Positions 41,363-51,586 are shown, counted from the first letter of the stretch. The stretch: 64,000 nucleotides of DNA from Arcicella rosea (GCF_014204325.1 NZ_JACHKT010000011.1:1-64000), one strand, 5' to 3'. Notes: generated by a model from the sequence alone, not told the origin. Translations and numbers: made by a program.

Positions 41363-42655
41363 ATGAAACTAAAACTATTCTTTGCTCTCTTTCTGGGACT
41401 TATCAATGTTACATTTTCCCAAAGCAAAATCAAAGCCATCAAAGCTGGCAAATTGATTGACGTGATTTCAGGAGAAATACTTAAAAATCAAATCATTTTG
41501 ATTGATAGCAATACCATCGTTGGAATTGGTTCAAACATCAGCATTCCTAAAAATGCAGAAATTATTAATTTGAGTAATGCAACAGTTTTACCAGGTTTGA
41601 TAGATTGTCATACCCATATCACAAGTCAGCCAAGTGGTGATTATTATGCCGATATTTTCAGAAAAACGCCAATGGATTATGCCGTTACCGCTCATATTTT
41701 TACGAAAAGAACTTTAGAAGCTGGTTTTACCGCTTGTAGAGATGTCGGTGCTGCGGCTTTTGTGGACGTTGCTTTAAGAAATGCGATTAATAATGGTGAA
41801 ATTGTTGGGCCAAGATTAAAAGTCGCTACTTTGTTTATTGGTTCTACTGGTAGTCATGGAGACTTGAATGGATTTTCACCTTTTTTATCATCCCAATTTC
41901 CTAAACAAATGTCTGGCGTTGCCGATGGTGTGGATGAACTCCGAAAACAAGTCCGTTACAACGTAAAGTACGGAGCAGATGTCATTAAATTTGGAGCAAG
42001 TGCTGGGGTTTTATCAGAAGAAGAAAGCGTCGGTGCGCCACAATACACTCAGGAAGAAATGAATACCATTGTAGAAGAAGCCAAAGTTTGGGGACGAAAA
42101 ACTTGTGCTCATGCTCATGGTGCAGAAGCCATAAAAATGGCTGTAAAAGCAGGTGTTGCTTCAATAGAACATGGAAGTTTTGTTGATGAAGAAGGCATAC
42201 AACTCATGAAAAAGTACGGCACTTACTTAGTTGCTGATATTTATAATGATGATTATATTTTGAGTGAATATGGGAAATTGGGTTATCCACAAAAAATCAT
42301 TGAAAAAGAAAGATTGGTAGGAAGGCTACAAAGAGAAAATTTTGAAAAAGCCGCTAAAGCTGGCGTAAAAATAGCTTTCGGCTCGGATGCAGGTGTGTAT
42401 CCACATGGTTGGAATGCCAAACAGTTTTTTTATATGGTAAAATTCGGACTAAGTCCTATTCAAGCTATTCAAGCAGCTACTATTAATGCTGCAGATTTAT
42501 TGGATTGGAAAGATAAAATCGGGTCAATTACCAATGGTAAATTTGCTGACATCATAGCTGTTGAGGGCAATCCACTAGAGAATATTACAAGTTTAGAAAA
42601 AGTAAAATTTGTAATGAAAGACGGTGTCGTTTACAAAAATGAAATCAAAAAATAA
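41363..42655 (+). CDS. Exported amidohydrolase (imidazolonepropionase-like / Xaa-Pro dipeptidase family)
   Basis: Metal-dependent hydrolase of 430 aa with a signal peptide (MKLKLFFALFLGLINVTFSQ). Amidohydrolase motifs: DCHTHIT (about 75-81), KFGASAG (about 204-210), a Lys candidate for carbamylation near there, HAHG (about 245-248), EHGS (about 264-267) and GSDAG (about 333-337). All metal ligands appear present. This family includes prolidase-like and imidazolonepropionase-like enzymes; substrate cannot be fixed. Closed by a hairpin terminator. Confidence 0.88.
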   Translation: MKLKLFFALFLGLINVTFSQSKIKAIKAGKLIDVISGEILKNQIILIDSNTIVGIGSNISIPKNAEIINLSNATVLPGLIDCHTHITSQPSGDYYADIFRKTPMDYAVTAHIFTKRTLEAGFTACRDVGAAAFVDVALRNAINNGEIVGPRLKVATLFIGSTGSHGDLNGFSPFLSSQFPKQMSGVADGVDELRKQVRYNVKYGADVIKFGASAGVLSEEESVGAPQYTQEEMNTIVEEAKVWGRKTCAHAHGAEAIKMAVKAGVASIEHGSFVDEEGIQLMKKYGTYLVADIYNDDYILSEYGKLGYPQKIIEKERLVGRLQRENFEKAAKAGVKIAFGSDAGVYPHGWNAKQFFYMVKFGLSPIQAIQAATINAADLLDWKDKIGSITNGKFADIIAVEGNPLENITSLEKVKFVMKDGVVYKNEIKK

Positions 42656-42657
42656 AC

Positions 42658-42706
42658 AAAAAAAGCTTTCTGCAATTTACTATTAGCGTATGTAGAAAGC
42701 TTTTTA
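42658..42706 (+). terminator. Intrinsic terminator after amidohydrolase
   Basis: Stem AAAAAGCTTTCTGCA / TGTAGAAAGCTTTTT with one mismatch and a T run. Confidence 0.75.
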
Positions 42707-42891
42707 ATAACACTGAGTAGTAATATATACTCAATATATGTTAAAGGAAAGCCGAAATTAAAAGTATTCCTTGTTATATAGAACCAATTACAATAATTTA
42801 GCATTTAACTTTTAACGTTAAAACATTTTTATTCTTACAAGCGAATATATTAACACATGTTCACTTTTGCTGACTATCTCTATCCTTTTTC

Positions 42892-44115
42892 ATGTATTAC
42901 CTCGACTATTTTATCAATGAAATATGTAAAAATCTTTCAGCTATTGGCATTGTCATTGCGCTGATAACTTTTCCGTATTTAAAAAGTAAAAATAAGTCTA
43001 ATATATTCCTATCATCTTATTTTTTGGTTTCTGCAATTTATGCGTTACTTCATTATAACTTAATTAATAACGGTAATCCTAATATTGTTGCCTCACTATA
43101 TGCTACAACTGCTCCTTTAATATATCTGTTTCGTCCGCTTTCTTACTGGTATGTGCGGTCGATGATTACCAAAAAGATTGAATTCAAGCACTGGGATTAT
43201 CTACTTATTCTTCCTTCATTATTATATGTGATAGATATTACACCTTACTCACTTACTTCTTTTGATTATAAACTAAAAATTGCTCATTTAATCATTGAAG
43301 ACCAAAATAATATATTTAGATATCCAGTAACATATTTCGGGACACCTCAATTTCACTTTAATTTCAGACCAATTTTCAGTTTGACTGTTTCTATAGCAGA
43401 AGTGATTATGCTCTATAAACATTTTAGAGATAACCCAAATCATAAAGTTAATTTCCCGACTACTTATCGCTGGTTATGGACTTTTTCCATAATTGGTTTT
43501 ATGATTACGTTGGCATTATCATTGCTATCTATTTCAATCAACAGTCTAAATCATCAGATAAAAATCAGCTATGATAATGCTGTTATCTTAGCGAATGCGA
43601 CTAATTTCTTATTCTTGAGTTTAAACATTTCAGTATTCCTATTTCCCAAAATACTTTATGGTTTGTACAACGAATCAGAGCAAGAAAGGTTAAATAACTA
43701 TCCTGAAATAATAGTAGCCCATAACAAATCTGATGACTATGTAAAAGCCTCATTCAAAATAGAGGAAACTAGGTTATCTGAAATAGAAGTAATGATTCAA
43801 AATTACTTTGTTCAGGAAAAACCTTATTTAGATGATAGCTTCAGTATTAATAAACTCTCTGAATCACTAAATATTCCAATTCATCACCTTAGTTATTTTT
43901 TTAATTATTATCTTTCAAAGAAATTCTCTGATTATAAAAATGAATGGCGAGTAAATTATGCCATTCAATTATTAAAAGAAGGTATTTTAAAAAAATACAC
44001 TATCGAACAGCTTTATCAAGAAGCTGGATTTTCCACAAAAAGTAATTTCTACAGAGTATTCCGACTACACACCGGTAAAACACCAATTGAATTTTTGGAA
44101 GAGATTAACTCCTAA
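42892..44115 (+). CDS. 7TM AraC-family transcriptional regulator (copy 1)
   Basis: Protein of 407 aa with seven or so membrane segments over about 10-255 and a C-terminal AraC-type double HTH (about 295-405; SLNIPIHHLSYFFNYYLSKK, then YQEAGFSTKSNFYRVFRLHTG). This membrane-embedded AraC arrangement is common in Bacteroidota, where it presumably senses an envelope or small-molecule signal and acts at a nearby promoter. It is followed by a second copy of the same type, from which it differs most in the membrane part. Confidence 0.88.
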   Translation: MYYLDYFINEICKNLSAIGIVIALITFPYLKSKNKSNIFLSSYFLVSAIYALLHYNLINNGNPNIVASLYATTAPLIYLFRPLSYWYVRSMITKKIEFKHWDYLLILPSLLYVIDITPYSLTSFDYKLKIAHLIIEDQNNIFRYPVTYFGTPQFHFNFRPIFSLTVSIAEVIMLYKHFRDNPNHKVNFPTTYRWLWTFSIIGFMITLALSLLSISINSLNHQIKISYDNAVILANATNFLFLSLNISVFLFPKILYGLYNESEQERLNNYPEIIVAHNKSDDYVKASFKIEETRLSEIEVMIQNYFVQEKPYLDDSFSINKLSESLNIPIHHLSYFFNYYLSKKFSDYKNEWRVNYAIQLLKEGILKKYTIEQLYQEAGFSTKSNFYRVFRLHTGKTPIEFLEEINS

Positions 44116-44162
44116 TACACACTTCATTAAGCCTTAATATTAAACTTACAAAACAGAAATTA

Positions 44163-44186
44163 AACACTTCACCTAGAAGTGTTTAA
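44163..44186. other. Hairpin between the two AraC genes
   Basis: TAAACACTTC-ACCT-AGAAGTGTTTA forms a ten-bp perfect stem. There is no T tract, so it could be an operator-like palindrome or a weak terminator. Confidence 0.4.
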
Positions 44187-44306
44187 CAGTTGTTTCGCTA
44201 AAAGAGCATTTACTGATATTGAAATTTTATTAGTTAATATTAAAATATATCAATATGTTTAGACCTATTTCTCTCAATTGCTGTAAATAGAATCAGAGAA
44301 TAACTA

Positions 44307-45518
44307 ATGTATTACATGGAATATTTAAAAAATGAAATTGTCAGGATTGTGTACATCATAGGCATAATTGTGGCTATTTTTAGCTTCCCATATTTAAAGA
44401 GTAAAAATAAAGCTAACATATTTTTATCCCTTCATTTTCTTACGATGGGTATTTTTGCTTTGTATTACCTTAGTGCTTTAAAAAATAAAAATGAATTTTT
44501 GATTTCATTTTTCTATGGCATAATTCTTCCAATATCATTACTGACTCGTCCTTTTGCTTACTGGTATGTAAAATTCATGCTTCTGAAAAAAATACGCTTC
44601 AATAAATGGGATTTACTTATTGTCTTGCCCGGATTATTATGTTTTATTGACATTATTCCACAGTTATTTTCATCAAATGAGCACAAACATCAAATTGCAA
44701 AATTGATTTTAGAAGATATAAATAATATTTTCATTTATACTCCTACCTACTTTTTTAACTTTAAATTTTACTTTGTCTTAAGACCCTTCCTAAATTTAAC
44801 TTTAAGTGTTGCACAATTATATTTACTCTACAGGCATCTTAAAAGTCATTCTTTTCAGAAAATAATATTCACATCTACCATCAAATGGTTATGGATTTTT
44901 TCAATTCTGAGTGTTCTACTTACAATTACTTTAACTACACTTACGATATTATTCAGTAATAATTATAAGCTATCTGAAAATATTGGACTTTTTTTTAATG
45001 ATTTGATGGATTATGCCATTTTTGTATATTTCATATTAAACATTTCTATCTTCTTTTTTCCAAGAGTTTTATATGGAATTTCTGATGAAGGAGAGGAACT
45101 TTTTATTGAAGAGAAACTGACTGAAGTAAAAACCGAAAAAAGTAATAAACCAAATTTTAAGTTAGACGATGCTAAACTAGCGGAAATAAACTCAATCATT
45201 GAGAATTACTTTTTGCACGACAAACCCTATCTTAATGATAACTTTACTATTATTGAGCTTTCAGAATCCTTAAATATTCCTATTCATCATCTTAGTTATT
45301 ACTTCAATTATCATCTTTCCAAGAAGTTTTCTGATTATAAAAATGAGTGGCGGATTAACTATGCCATTCAATTATTGAAAGACGGTATTTTAAAAAAATA
45401 TACAATAGACCAATTGTATCATGAAGCTGGTTTCTCTACAAAAAGTAATTTTTACAGAGTATTTAGATTACACACTGGAAAGACTCCCATCGAATTTTTA
45501 GAAGATTTAAAGCATTAA
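44307..45518 (+). CDS. 7TM AraC-family transcriptional regulator (copy 2)
   Basis: Protein of 403 aa, a tandem paralogue of the preceding gene. The C-terminal HTH region is nearly the same (KKFSDYKNEWRINYAIQLLK, then YHEAGFSTKSNFYRVFRLHT), while the membrane part (about 10-250) has drifted but keeps the same segment order and the PFAYWYVKFM / PLSYWYVRSM motif near 72-82. The pair must come from a duplication, with the DNA-binding half under constraint, so the two may share binding sites but sense different signals. Confidence 0.88.
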   Translation: MYYMEYLKNEIVRIVYIIGIIVAIFSFPYLKSKNKANIFLSLHFLTMGIFALYYLSALKNKNEFLISFFYGIILPISLLTRPFAYWYVKFMLLKKIRFNKWDLLIVLPGLLCFIDIIPQLFSSNEHKHQIAKLILEDINNIFIYTPTYFFNFKFYFVLRPFLNLTLSVAQLYLLYRHLKSHSFQKIIFTSTIKWLWIFSILSVLLTITLTTLTILFSNNYKLSENIGLFFNDLMDYAIFVYFILNISIFFFPRVLYGISDEGEELFIEEKLTEVKTEKSNKPNFKLDDAKLAEINSIIENYFLHDKPYLNDNFTIIELSESLNIPIHHLSYYFNYHLSKKFSDYKNEWRINYAIQLLKDGILKKYTIDQLYHEAGFSTKSNFYRVFRLHTGKTPIEFLEDLKH

Positions 45519-45885
45519 CTTAGGTTTATCAGTACTCTATGTAAATCTTACACTCTTTTTAGAGAAGCAATTATATTTTGAATGTATTTCCAATATTCTC
45601 CATTTTTCCAAAAAAAGCGTCAAATTTGTTCCAAAAAATGGATAATTGGTTCTGTTTTCTAAAATACTACTAAAACATACTTCTTCAGTTGATGTTTTGA
45701 TGCCTATTACTCCAATATTTGCATAGGCGTATATCAAATGTCAATTTTCCCAATGCCTCAATTGAGCTACTTAGGTAAATAAAAAATATATTACTAACAT
45801 ACCCAAATAAATATACCGTTCAATTATACTTTGCTTAAAGTATCATCTATAAGTTACATCTTATCATATAAAGATTTTTACGTCG
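45519..45885. other. Intergenic region after AraC pair
   Basis: About 367 bp. No convincing gene; a minus-strand 66-codon frame lacks coding character. A loose inverted repeat (CCATTTTT / AAAAATGG, near 45600-45645) is present. Confidence 0.4.
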
Positions 45886-46119
45886 ATGTTAAGCACTATA
45901 ACCACTTTAGATATTGAATCAGTTGAAATCCTAGCGATTAAAATAACTGAAGAACTCTTGAAAGGAAAAAATACTTTCAAATCAGAAACGATTGCATTGA
46001 AAGTTAAAATTAAAGTGGGAATCCTTAGAACCATCTCACATCAGAGACTTTCTATGAATCAAGAAAAACGTAAAAAACACCTTAAATCTAACCAAGCTTT
46101 ACATCAAATAAGTCATTAA
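45886..46119 (+). CDS. Possible small basic protein
   Basis: Reading frame of 77 aa with codon use like the real genes nearby (A/T third positions), a mildly amphipathic N-terminal half (LDIESVEILAIKITEELLKG) and a strongly basic tail (NQEKRKKHLKSNQALHQISH). No family recognised, no clear promoter. It ends 40 bp before the proS terminator hairpin, which could also serve it. Moderate to low support. Confidence 0.4.
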   Translation: MLSTITTLDIESVEILAIKITEELLKGKNTFKSETIALKVKIKVGILRTISHQRLSMNQEKRKKHLKSNQALHQISH

Positions 46120-46157
46120 AATTCTACGATACAAGACAAAAACAATCCGTCTAAGAA

Positions 46158-46192
46158 AAAAGCCCTTAGCTTTGTTTAAAGCTAAGGGCTAA
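46158..46192 (-). terminator. Terminator after proS
   Basis: Stem AGCCCTTAGCTTT / AAAGCTAAGGGCT with a TTTTTTC tract on the minus strand; it may also act on the plus strand. Confidence 0.8.
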
Positions 46193-46214
46193 TTATTTTC
46201 AAGCGAAAATTATC

Positions 46215-47693
46215 TTAATAAGACTTTGCAAAGATTACTCTCTTCGACGAAGGGTTACCCGTCAAGATACATTTACCTTCTTCTTCAACAGCCTCTAAAG
46301 GGATACAACGAATAGTAGCTTTCGTTAGCTCTTTGATTTTCTCTTCTGTTTCAGGAGTTCCATCCCAGTGTGCCGCAATAAAGCCAGGATTCTCTTCTAA
46401 AATCTTTGTAAACTCATCCCAAGTATCTACTTGATGAGTATTCTCAAATCTAAAGTTTAAAGCTCTTTGATAAATATTTGTTTGAATATCTTCAAGAAGA
46501 TTACTTACAGTTTCAACGATTTCGCTGATTGCATAAGTTTTTTTCTCTTTAGTATCTCTACGAGCTACCTCTACAGTACCATTTGCCAAATCTCTTGCAC
46601 CAATCGCTAATCTTATAGGTACACCTTTCAATTCATATTCAGCAAATTTAAAACCTGGAGATTGTTTATCAGAATGATCAAATTTAACAGAGATTCCTTT
46701 TTTCTTTAATTCAGCTACAATTGGTAAAACTGTTTCAGAAATTAAATTCAATTGTTCTTCCCCTTTAAAAATTGGCACAATTACTACTTGAATAGGTGCT
46801 AATTTTGGCGGAAGTATTAACCCTTCATCATCTGAATGAGCCATAATTAATGCTCCCATTAAACGAGTAGAAACGCCCCAAGAAGTACCCCAAACATAAT
46901 CTTGTTTGTTTTCTTTAGATACAAATTTCACATCAAATGCTTTTGCAAAATTTTGTCCTAAAAAGTGTGAAGTTCCTGCTTGTAATGCTTTACCATCTTG
47001 CATCATTGCCTCGATACAATAGGTATCTTCTGCACCTGCAAAACGTTCATTAGCTGTTTTCTTTCCACGAATTACTGGCACTGCCATAAATTCTTCTGCA
47101 AAAGTAGCGTACACATGTAACATTTGCTCGGTTTCTGCAATTGCTTCTTCACGAGTAGCGTGTGCTGTGTGGCCTTCCTGCCAAAGGAATTCTGCGGTAC
47201 GAAGGAAAAGACGAGTACGCATTTCCCAACGAACAACGTTTGCCCATTGATTGATTAACAAAGGTAAATCACGATAAGACTGAATCCAGTTTTTATAAGT
47301 ACTCCAGATAATTGCTTCACTGGTAGGACGAACGATTAGTTCCTCCTCAAGTTTAGCTTCAGGATCAACCATTAATTTCCCAGGCTTATCTGGATTATTT
47401 TTTAAACGATAGTGAGTTACAACGGCACATTCTTTGGCGAATCCTTCAGCATTTTTTTCTTCTGCCTCAAACAAACTTTTTGGGACAAACAAAGGGAAGT
47501 ACGCATTGGTATGTCCAGTTTCTTTAAACATATCGTCTAAAGCACGTTGCATTTTCTCCCAGATTGAATAGCCATAAGGTTTTATTACCATGCAACCACG
47601 CACAGCAGAATTTTCGGCTAAATCAGCCCTTTTCACGAGTTCGTTATACCACTCAGAATAATTTTCGCTACGTTTTGGTAGGCTTTTGCTCAT
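46215..47693 (-). CDS. proS: Prolyl-tRNA synthetase (eukaryote/archaeal-like type)
   Basis: Class II aminoacyl-tRNA synthetase charging tRNA-Pro; 492 aa, the compact form without the bacterial INS editing domain. Class II motifs: [17 protein letters not shown] (about 33-49, motif 1 region), [16 protein letters not shown] (about 132-147), [22 protein letters not shown] (over about 163-184, motif 2). The anticodon-binding domain runs from about 295 and a C-terminal zinc-like domain follows. Transcribed from a consensus promoter about 190 bp upstream. Confidence 0.95.
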   Translation of the reverse strand: MSKSLPKRSENYSEWYNELVKRADLAENSAVRGCMVIKPYGYSIWEKMQRALDDMFKETGHTNAYFPLFVPKSLFEAEEKNAEGFAKECAVVTHYRLKNNPDKPGKLMVDPEAKLEEELIVRPTSEAIIWSTYKNWIQSYRDLPLLINQWANVVRWEMRTRLFLRTAEFLWQEGHTAHATREEAIAETEQMLHVYATFAEEFMAVPVIRGKKTANERFAGAEDTYCIEAMMQDGKALQAGTSHFLGQNFAKAFDVKFVSKENKQDYVWGTSWGVSTRLMGALIMAHSDDEGLILPPKLAPIQVVIVPIFKGEEQLNLISETVLPIVAELKKKGISVKFDHSDKQSPGFKFAEYELKGVPIRLAIGARDLANGTVEVARRDTKEKKTYAISEIVETVSNLLEDIQTNIYQRALNFRFENTHQVDTWDEFTKILEENPGFIAAHWDGTPETEEKIKELTKATIRCIPLEAVEEEGKCILTGNPSSKRVIFAKSY

Positions 47694-47881
47694 TTCGTAT
47701 AAATTGGTAATTGAAAAAATAAATAATTATTCGCCATTATTTACGTTCTTGAATAGGGGTAATTATTTCGTTAATTGTCATGTATAAAATGGCTAATTTT
47801 GCCAAATACAATCTCATTATCAATATTTTATATTGAAACTTTCCAAGAAATAATTTTGTTAATGACGTAGCTAACTTGTTG

Positions 47882-47915
47882 CAAAGATAAGTTTTTGTTG
47901 TAAGTTTGACACAAA
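47882..47915 (-). promoter_or_regulatory. Consensus promoter for proS
   Basis: On the minus strand: TTTG (47912-47915), a 22-nt spacer, then TATCTTTG (47882-47889), a full match to the Bacteroidota -33/-7 pattern. A leader of about 180 nt follows before the proS ATG. Confidence 0.65.
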
Positions 47916-48022
47916 AATTAAGCTGATTGTTTCTTGTTTTTAGTTTCTCGTCTGGTTTTCCAGTGTTTAGTACTAAAATCATCTACCTAAATCATTAACA
48001 AGAATCTTAAACGATAAAAGAC

Positions 48023-49096
48023 ATGAACATTCTAAAATCCATCAAACTCTTCTCAGCCTTAGTGTTGTCAAGTGTCGTTTGGGGATGTAGCTCCTCAAAA
48101 CAAGTCGCAAATTCGTCTTCTTCAGGGGTCTATGATGATCTCTACGCTTCTGCTAGTGAAGCTCGCCCTGCTTCATTATTAAGCAAAGAAAGTTTGTATT
48201 ATTCTGAAACTGAAGAAGAATATGCAAATCGTAATCCTGAATACAGAAATAATAACAATAACACCCAAAGTACTGATGAGTATTATTCTCAAAATTGGAT
48301 GAACTCTCGTAGTTATTACCAAAATCAAACACCTTACAGTAATTACAACAATTACAATAATTATGGTGTAAACAATTGGTATAACAACCCAGGCATAACA
48401 TTTGGTTTAGGCTATGGATATAGTGCTTGGAGTCCATTTGGTTATGGTTATAGCCCGTATTCGTCACCTTATGCCTACGATTCTTGGGCATTCGGAGGTA
48501 ACCGTTGGGGATATGGTTTGTACTCTAGCTTTGGCTACAGTCCTTGGGGATATAACTCTTTCGCTTACAGTCCATTCGGCTACAGTGGCTATTATGATCC
48601 TTGGGGATATAATTATTATGGTGGCAGAGGCTACGGAAATACTTACGTGTATAATAATTATGGTTATGGCTCAGTGGTTACAGGTGCTAACAGCGGATAT
48701 TCAAATGGTGGTTATACAGCTCCTGTAAAACGTACTCGTGAGTCTTACTCTCAGTCGTCTTACAATGGCAACTTTAATAACAACAATAGTGCTTCTGGTA
48801 GCCAAAGAGGTGCAAGAACAAATTCAAGTTATTCAAGTAATAACAATGATGGATATTATTCACGACCACAAAGAGCTACGAATTACAATTCATCAAGTTC
48901 GTCTGGAAGTAATACATCAACTAATCGTAGTACTAACAATAGTTCTTGGAACTGGTCTAATAATAACTCTTCATCGAACAATGCTAGCAGAACAACTACA
49001 AACACTTCATCTTGGGGAGGTTCTTCAAGTGGTGGCTCTAGTGGTGGAAGTAGCAGTGGAGGATCAAGTTCTGGCGGATCTCGTGGTCCACGTTAA
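48023..49096 (+). CDS. Low-complexity Tyr/Asn/Gly/Ser-rich lipoprotein
   Basis: Protein of 357 aa with a lipoprotein signal ending at Cys22 (VVWGC). After an acidic stretch (about 35-75) it turns into a low-complexity chain: Asn/Tyr-rich (about 75-125), Tyr/Gly/Pro/Ser-rich with repeated GYSPWG, GYSPY and FGYS words (about 130-225), Ser/Asn-rich (about 235-330), and a final GSSSGGS-type tail ending RGPR. Composition resembles prion-like or phase-separating sequences. Similar Bacteroidota proteins are often misnamed vitellogenin. An envelope surface or adhesive role is an inference. Confidence 0.75.
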   Translation: MNILKSIKLFSALVLSSVVWGCSSSKQVANSSSSGVYDDLYASASEARPASLLSKESLYYSETEEEYANRNPEYRNNNNNTQSTDEYYSQNWMNSRSYYQNQTPYSNYNNYNNYGVNNWYNNPGITFGLGYGYSAWSPFGYGYSPYSSPYAYDSWAFGGNRWGYGLYSSFGYSPWGYNSFAYSPFGYSGYYDPWGYNYYGGRGYGNTYVYNNYGYGSVVTGANSGYSNGGYTAPVKRTRESYSQSSYNGNFNNNNSASGSQRGARTNSSYSSNNNDGYYSRPQRATNYNSSSSSGSNTSTNRSTNNSSWNWSNNNSSSNNASRTTTNTSSWGGSSSGGSSGGSSSGGSSSGGSRGPR

Positions 49097-49126
49097 TAAA
49101 TCATTTCAGCATTCATGATTCACAAT

Positions 49127-49165
49127 AAGCCTCACAGAGATGTACTTTGTGGGGCTTTTTAACGT
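49127..49165 (+). terminator. Terminator after low-complexity lipoprotein gene
   Basis: Imperfect stem AAGCCTCACAGAG / CTTTGTGGGGCTT followed by a T run. Confidence 0.6.
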
Positions 49166-49303
49166 TTTCATGAAAATATTCTTCAAAAGAAATGAGGGCA
49201 TTTGTAATTATGGCTGTCTTATATTTATCTTACTGATTAGTTTACTTAATTTCGATTGAATTGTTTATCCAATAAAGCAATAACATCTTAAAAATTATTA
49301 GAT

Positions 49304-50968
49304 ATGAAAATCCCTATTCGTCTAATTTCTGCATTATCGATTTTTACAATTTTATCGGCAAATGCACAAGACAATAATTTCGACGCTTTAGCAAAATTAT
49401 TCGGACAAACCGCTCCTACTGGTTCGGCACGTTTTCAGGCATTAGGAGGAAATCATGCTGCCTTAGGAGCAGACATTGGCTCTGCCTCAGGAAACCCAGC
49501 AGGTTTAGGCTTTTATACTCGTTCTGAATTTAACTTCACTCCTGCTTTTCAAAATACTTCAAATAATTCCAATTATATCAGCACCAATACAAAATCAAGT
49601 GAAAGTAATTTCAACATTGCTAATATCGGTGTTGTATTTGGTGGAAGTCAGCCTCAGTACAAAGAAGGTTGGAGAGGTTCTTGGTCAATTAACTATTCTC
49701 GCCAAAATACATTTTACAATAATATCAAGTTTGGTGATAGAAATAATACAAGTTCAATAGCCGATGCTTTTGCCCAACAAGTAAGTAGAGAAGCCAGTGA
49801 CTATAACTTAGGCGTAAGTGATTTTGTTGATGCGGTTGTACAAGCACCAAATTTTGATTTAACTAGAAATCTCTACTATTGGTCGTTTTTAATTAGCCCT
49901 GACCAAAATAATTCACAAAATTTTAAGGCAACAGAACAATCTTTCATTTCAGACCAAAAATATTCATTCGAATCAACTGGACGTTCAAGCCAATGGACTA
50001 TTGCTTATGGTGGCACACCTAATGAAAAAACATATATTGGTTTCTCTTTAGGCATTCCAAGTTTTAGATATGAAACACGTTCACAATACAGCGAACAGTA
50101 TGTTAACAATACTGCTTTCAACGGACTTACTCAATCAAAATTTTATTCAACAAGTGGTAGTGGGATTAATTTAACCTTTGGAGCAATCGTCAAACCAAAT
50201 GAAATGATTCGTTTTGGTGCATCTATCACAACCCCTACTTGGTATGATGTTGATGAAACATTAAGTTCAAGCCTAAAAGCAGATGTAAATAGTGCTAATG
50301 CAGGAAAAGCTGGCTTGGGAGTCGTATTACCAAACGGAACGGACAGTGAAACGGTTGGAATTATTAACCGCTTAAAAAGCTCAGGGTATGGGATTCTGGA
50401 AAAAGATGGTTCTCGCTATTTAACGAATGTTCCTTTATTGACAACTACTCCATTTAGCGATAACTATCAATTAAGAACTCCATTAAAAGCAAACATTGGT
50501 ATAGCTCTTTTCTTTGCTAAAAAAGGTTTTGTTTCGGCAGATGTTGAGTATTTAGCTTATACAAGTACTAAAATGAGTACTACAACCAATGACCAATATT
50601 TAGCTGATGATTTGGATTACTATACTCAAAAATTGCGAAGAGATTTAAAAAATGTTTTCAATTTAAAAGTTGGAGCTGAATATAGACTAATGAGTATGGT
50701 AAGTTTAAGAGCTGGTGTAAATTATCAACCTAGTCCATATTCATTTAATTATGACCAAGGTTCAAATGCCATCAATCGTTCTACGTTAATTTATTCAGCA
50801 GGACTTGGTTTTCGAACTAGCGATTTTTATGTTGATTTCACTGGATTATATGCAGAAACGACTCAAGCATTTAATCCTTATGTTTTGAATAATACAAAAA
50901 GCTTTAGTTCAGCCATTATCAACAATAGTTATTTGAAAGGTGTTGTTAGCTTTGGAATATTTTTCTAA
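49304..50968 (+). CDS. OmpP1/FadL-like outer membrane transport protein
   Basis: Outer-membrane beta-barrel of 554 aa, expected to pass hydrophobic compounds. A signal peptide (MKIPIRLISALSIFTILSAN) is followed by the characteristic plug-side segment GSARFQALGGNHAALGADIGSASGNPAG (spread over about 40-68), a known mark of this family. Repeated aromatic beta segments end with a C-terminal GVVSFGIFF, a typical barrel closure with terminal Phe. A perfect terminator lies behind it. Confidence 0.88.
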   Translation: MKIPIRLISALSIFTILSANAQDNNFDALAKLFGQTAPTGSARFQALGGNHAALGADIGSASGNPAGLGFYTRSEFNFTPAFQNTSNNSNYISTNTKSSESNFNIANIGVVFGGSQPQYKEGWRGSWSINYSRQNTFYNNIKFGDRNNTSSIADAFAQQVSREASDYNLGVSDFVDAVVQAPNFDLTRNLYYWSFLISPDQNNSQNFKATEQSFISDQKYSFESTGRSSQWTIAYGGTPNEKTYIGFSLGIPSFRYETRSQYSEQYVNNTAFNGLTQSKFYSTSGSGINLTFGAIVKPNEMIRFGASITTPTWYDVDETLSSSLKADVNSANAGKAGLGVVLPNGTDSETVGIINRLKSSGYGILEKDGSRYLTNVPLLTTTPFSDNYQLRTPLKANIGIALFFAKKGFVSADVEYLAYTSTKMSTTTNDQYLADDLDYYTQKLRRDLKNVFNLKVGAEYRLMSMVSLRAGVNYQPSPYSFNYDQGSNAINRSTLIYSAGLGFRTSDFYVDFTGLYAETTQAFNPYVLNNTKSFSSAIINNSYLKGVVSFGIFF

Positions 50969-50980
50969 GCACATCTTTTC

Positions 50981-51023
50981 AATAAAAAAGGTCTTTACTC
51001 GATGAGTAAAGACCTTTTTTATT
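50981..51023. terminator. Bidirectional terminator between porin gene and rplS
   Basis: Perfect 20-bp stem (50981-51000 with 51004-51023) and a 3-nt loop, A/T tracts at both ends. It sits between two convergent genes. Confidence 0.88.
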
Positions 51024-51038
51024 GAAAAATCAGTATGA

Positions 51039-51398
51039 CTATTTTTTCTTAACCAATTCCTTAACTTTTGCTGCTCTACCTTGTTTGCCACGTAGATAGA
51101 ATAATCTAGCACGACGAACTTTACCTCTACGCAATACTTCGATTTTATCGATGTTTGGTGATAATAAAGGGAAGATTTTCTCAACACCGATACCGTTTGA
51201 AATTTTACGTACTGTAAACATTTCACCAGCACCGCTATTACGACGTTGGATTACAGTTCCTTGGAATACCTGAATACGTTCTTTAGCACCTTCACGGATT
51301 TTGATAGAAACATTGATGGTATCACCTGCTGAAAACTCGGGCAATTCTGCACGGCGTGCAGCATTTTCAGCTTCTACGAATTTAATTAACTCGTTCAT
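51039..51398 (-). CDS. rplS: 50S ribosomal protein L19
   Basis: Ribosomal protein at the 30S-50S interface; 119 aa, normal size. Family blocks: [20 protein letters not shown] (about 20-39), [16 protein letters not shown] (about 41-56), and the basic C-terminus with [17 protein letters not shown] (about 88-104). A consensus promoter lies about 130 bp upstream, and the gene appears to be transcribed alone. Confidence 0.97.
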   Translation of the reverse strand: MNELIKFVEAENAARRAELPEFSAGDTINVSIKIREGAKERIQVFQGTVIQRRNSGAGEMFTVRKISNGIGVEKIFPLLSPNIDKIEVLRRGKVRRARLFYLRGKQGRAAKVKELVKKK

Positions 51399-51532
51399 TT
51401 CTTGATTATTTTGCTGTTAAATTCTTAAATAATTTATCCAAAAGACAACCAGCGGTAACTTTAAAGGTCTGATAAACAATTGCTTGCTTCATACAGATTG
51501 CCCAGCCACATAATTGCTCTTTAATTGGGGTG

Positions 51533-51563
51533 CAAAGTTAAGGAGATTTTTCTAAATAGCAAT
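51533..51563 (-). promoter_or_regulatory. Consensus promoter for rplS
   Basis: On the minus strand: ATTG (51560-51563), a 19-nt spacer, TAACTTTG (51533-51540), matching the Bacteroidota consensus. It leaves a leader of about 125 nt before the ATG. Confidence 0.7.
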
Positions 51564-51586
51564 ATTGAAATTTAAAAATTATCCAT

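Noticed and set aside
45537-45737. Minus-strand 66-codon frame after the AraC pair
   Set aside because: No similarity, poor codon use and no promoter.
47737-47982. Minus-strand 81-codon frame upstream of proS
   Set aside because: It covers the proS promoter and has no coding character.
48414-49118. Alternative plus-strand frames in the low-complexity lipoprotein gene
   Set aside because: They arise from the biased repeat composition; only the frame with signal peptide and lipobox is credible.
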